Shown piece after piece: positions 52,043 to 52,079 of a DNA stretch of 52,079 nucleotides (position 1 is the stretch's first letter; each line of letters starts with the position of its first letter). The translations under genes were made by a program, and so were the position numbers. The DNA lies in assembly GCF_018613065.1 (NCBI RefSeq), contig NZ_JAGGQW010000051.1, forward strand, positions 1-52,079. The letters are read 5' to 3'. The DNA is from Bacillus sp. ISL-7. GTDB taxonomy: Bacteria; Bacillota; Bacilli; Bacillales_B; DSM-18226. The notes under the pieces were generated by a model. That model had not been told where the DNA came from. It saw only the letters and a list, made by a program, of their open reading frames with translations, and did not search any database.

Positions 52043-52079
52043 TTATTCCTTTTCATTTAGAAGCTTTATAATCCGTTTT
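52043..52079 (-). CDS. C-terminal end of a gene continuing beyond the window
   Basis: An open frame on the minus strand ends ..RIIKLLNEKE and TAA at 52043, 18 bases before the terminator. Only about 11 codons are visible, so frame and product are uncertain; another frame with a TGA slightly earlier is possible. Confidence 0.3.
   Translation of the reverse strand, partial: KRIIKLLNEKE

Overview
The window reads as a chromosomal segment of a low-GC, spore-forming member of the Bacillaceae. Evidence: a complete GerA-type germinant receptor operon, purine-rich Shine-Dalgarno sites, B. subtilis-like XylR/XylA/YvgN/GltT/YuiD/YezD proteins, and CcpA-type cre sites. A Bacillus, Neobacillus or related genus is likely; the sequence alone does not settle the species. 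No rRNA, tRNA, prophage, transposase or CRISPR array was seen.

Layout. (1) 1-3300: two EamA-type drug/metabolite exporters on the minus strand, the first behind a leader with an intrinsic terminator, then a VanW-family protein. (2) 3350-8015: an orphan I9 (subtilisin-propeptide-like) lipoprotein, then a four-gene germination operon: A, B and C subunits plus a 51-residue two-helix D-type subunit. (3) 8048-16225: xylose utilisation: galM, xylB, a XylE-type xylose/H+ symporter and xylA on the minus strand, with xylR and a 2-hydroxyacid dehydrogenase divergent. The xylA promoter, XylR operator and an intragenic cre are all visible. (4) 16534-20968: a CAP/SCP secreted protein, an effector-binding domain protein, small membrane proteins, YuiD, a 21-bp-period tandem array and two gene remnants. 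(5) 21124-26667: a 2-keto-3-deoxygluconate (KDG) island, kduI-kduD and kdgT-kdgK, then an IclR-type regulator divergent from kdgA. It takes 5-keto-uronates and KDG to pyruvate and glyceraldehyde-3-phosphate. (6) 26828-37988: general genes: glyoxal reductase, SWIM/SNF2 helicase, YggT, a HAD phosphatase that appears to start at ATT, DUF1801, an alpha/beta hydrolase, HemY, GltT and a GNAT acetyltransferase. (7) 38187-42980: a sulfur block: a Cys-containing short ORF, YezD, a structured leader, then sulfate ABC transporter genes sbp-cysT-cysW-cysA. (8) 43179-51784: a full autoinducer-2 uptake and processing (lsr) locus. The lsrR-lsrK-cupin-lsrF operon diverges from lsrACDB, with both promoters and a cre readable between them.

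Most notable points: the lsr locus has a cupin gene in the position where enteric bacteria have lsrG; the leader before sbp can form two mutually exclusive hairpins; the HAD gene has no ATG, GTG or TTG near its N-terminus; two 73-bp MITE-like insertions each carry a perfect 8-bp target duplication, with a longer partial relative at the right end; and two unrelated intergenic tandem arrays share a 21-bp period.

The catabolic loci share a regulatory logic. Xylose, KDG and AI-2 genes each have a local regulator (XylR, KdgR-like IclR, LsrR) and at least one cre-like site, which predicts CcpA repression on glucose. All site calls were made by eye.
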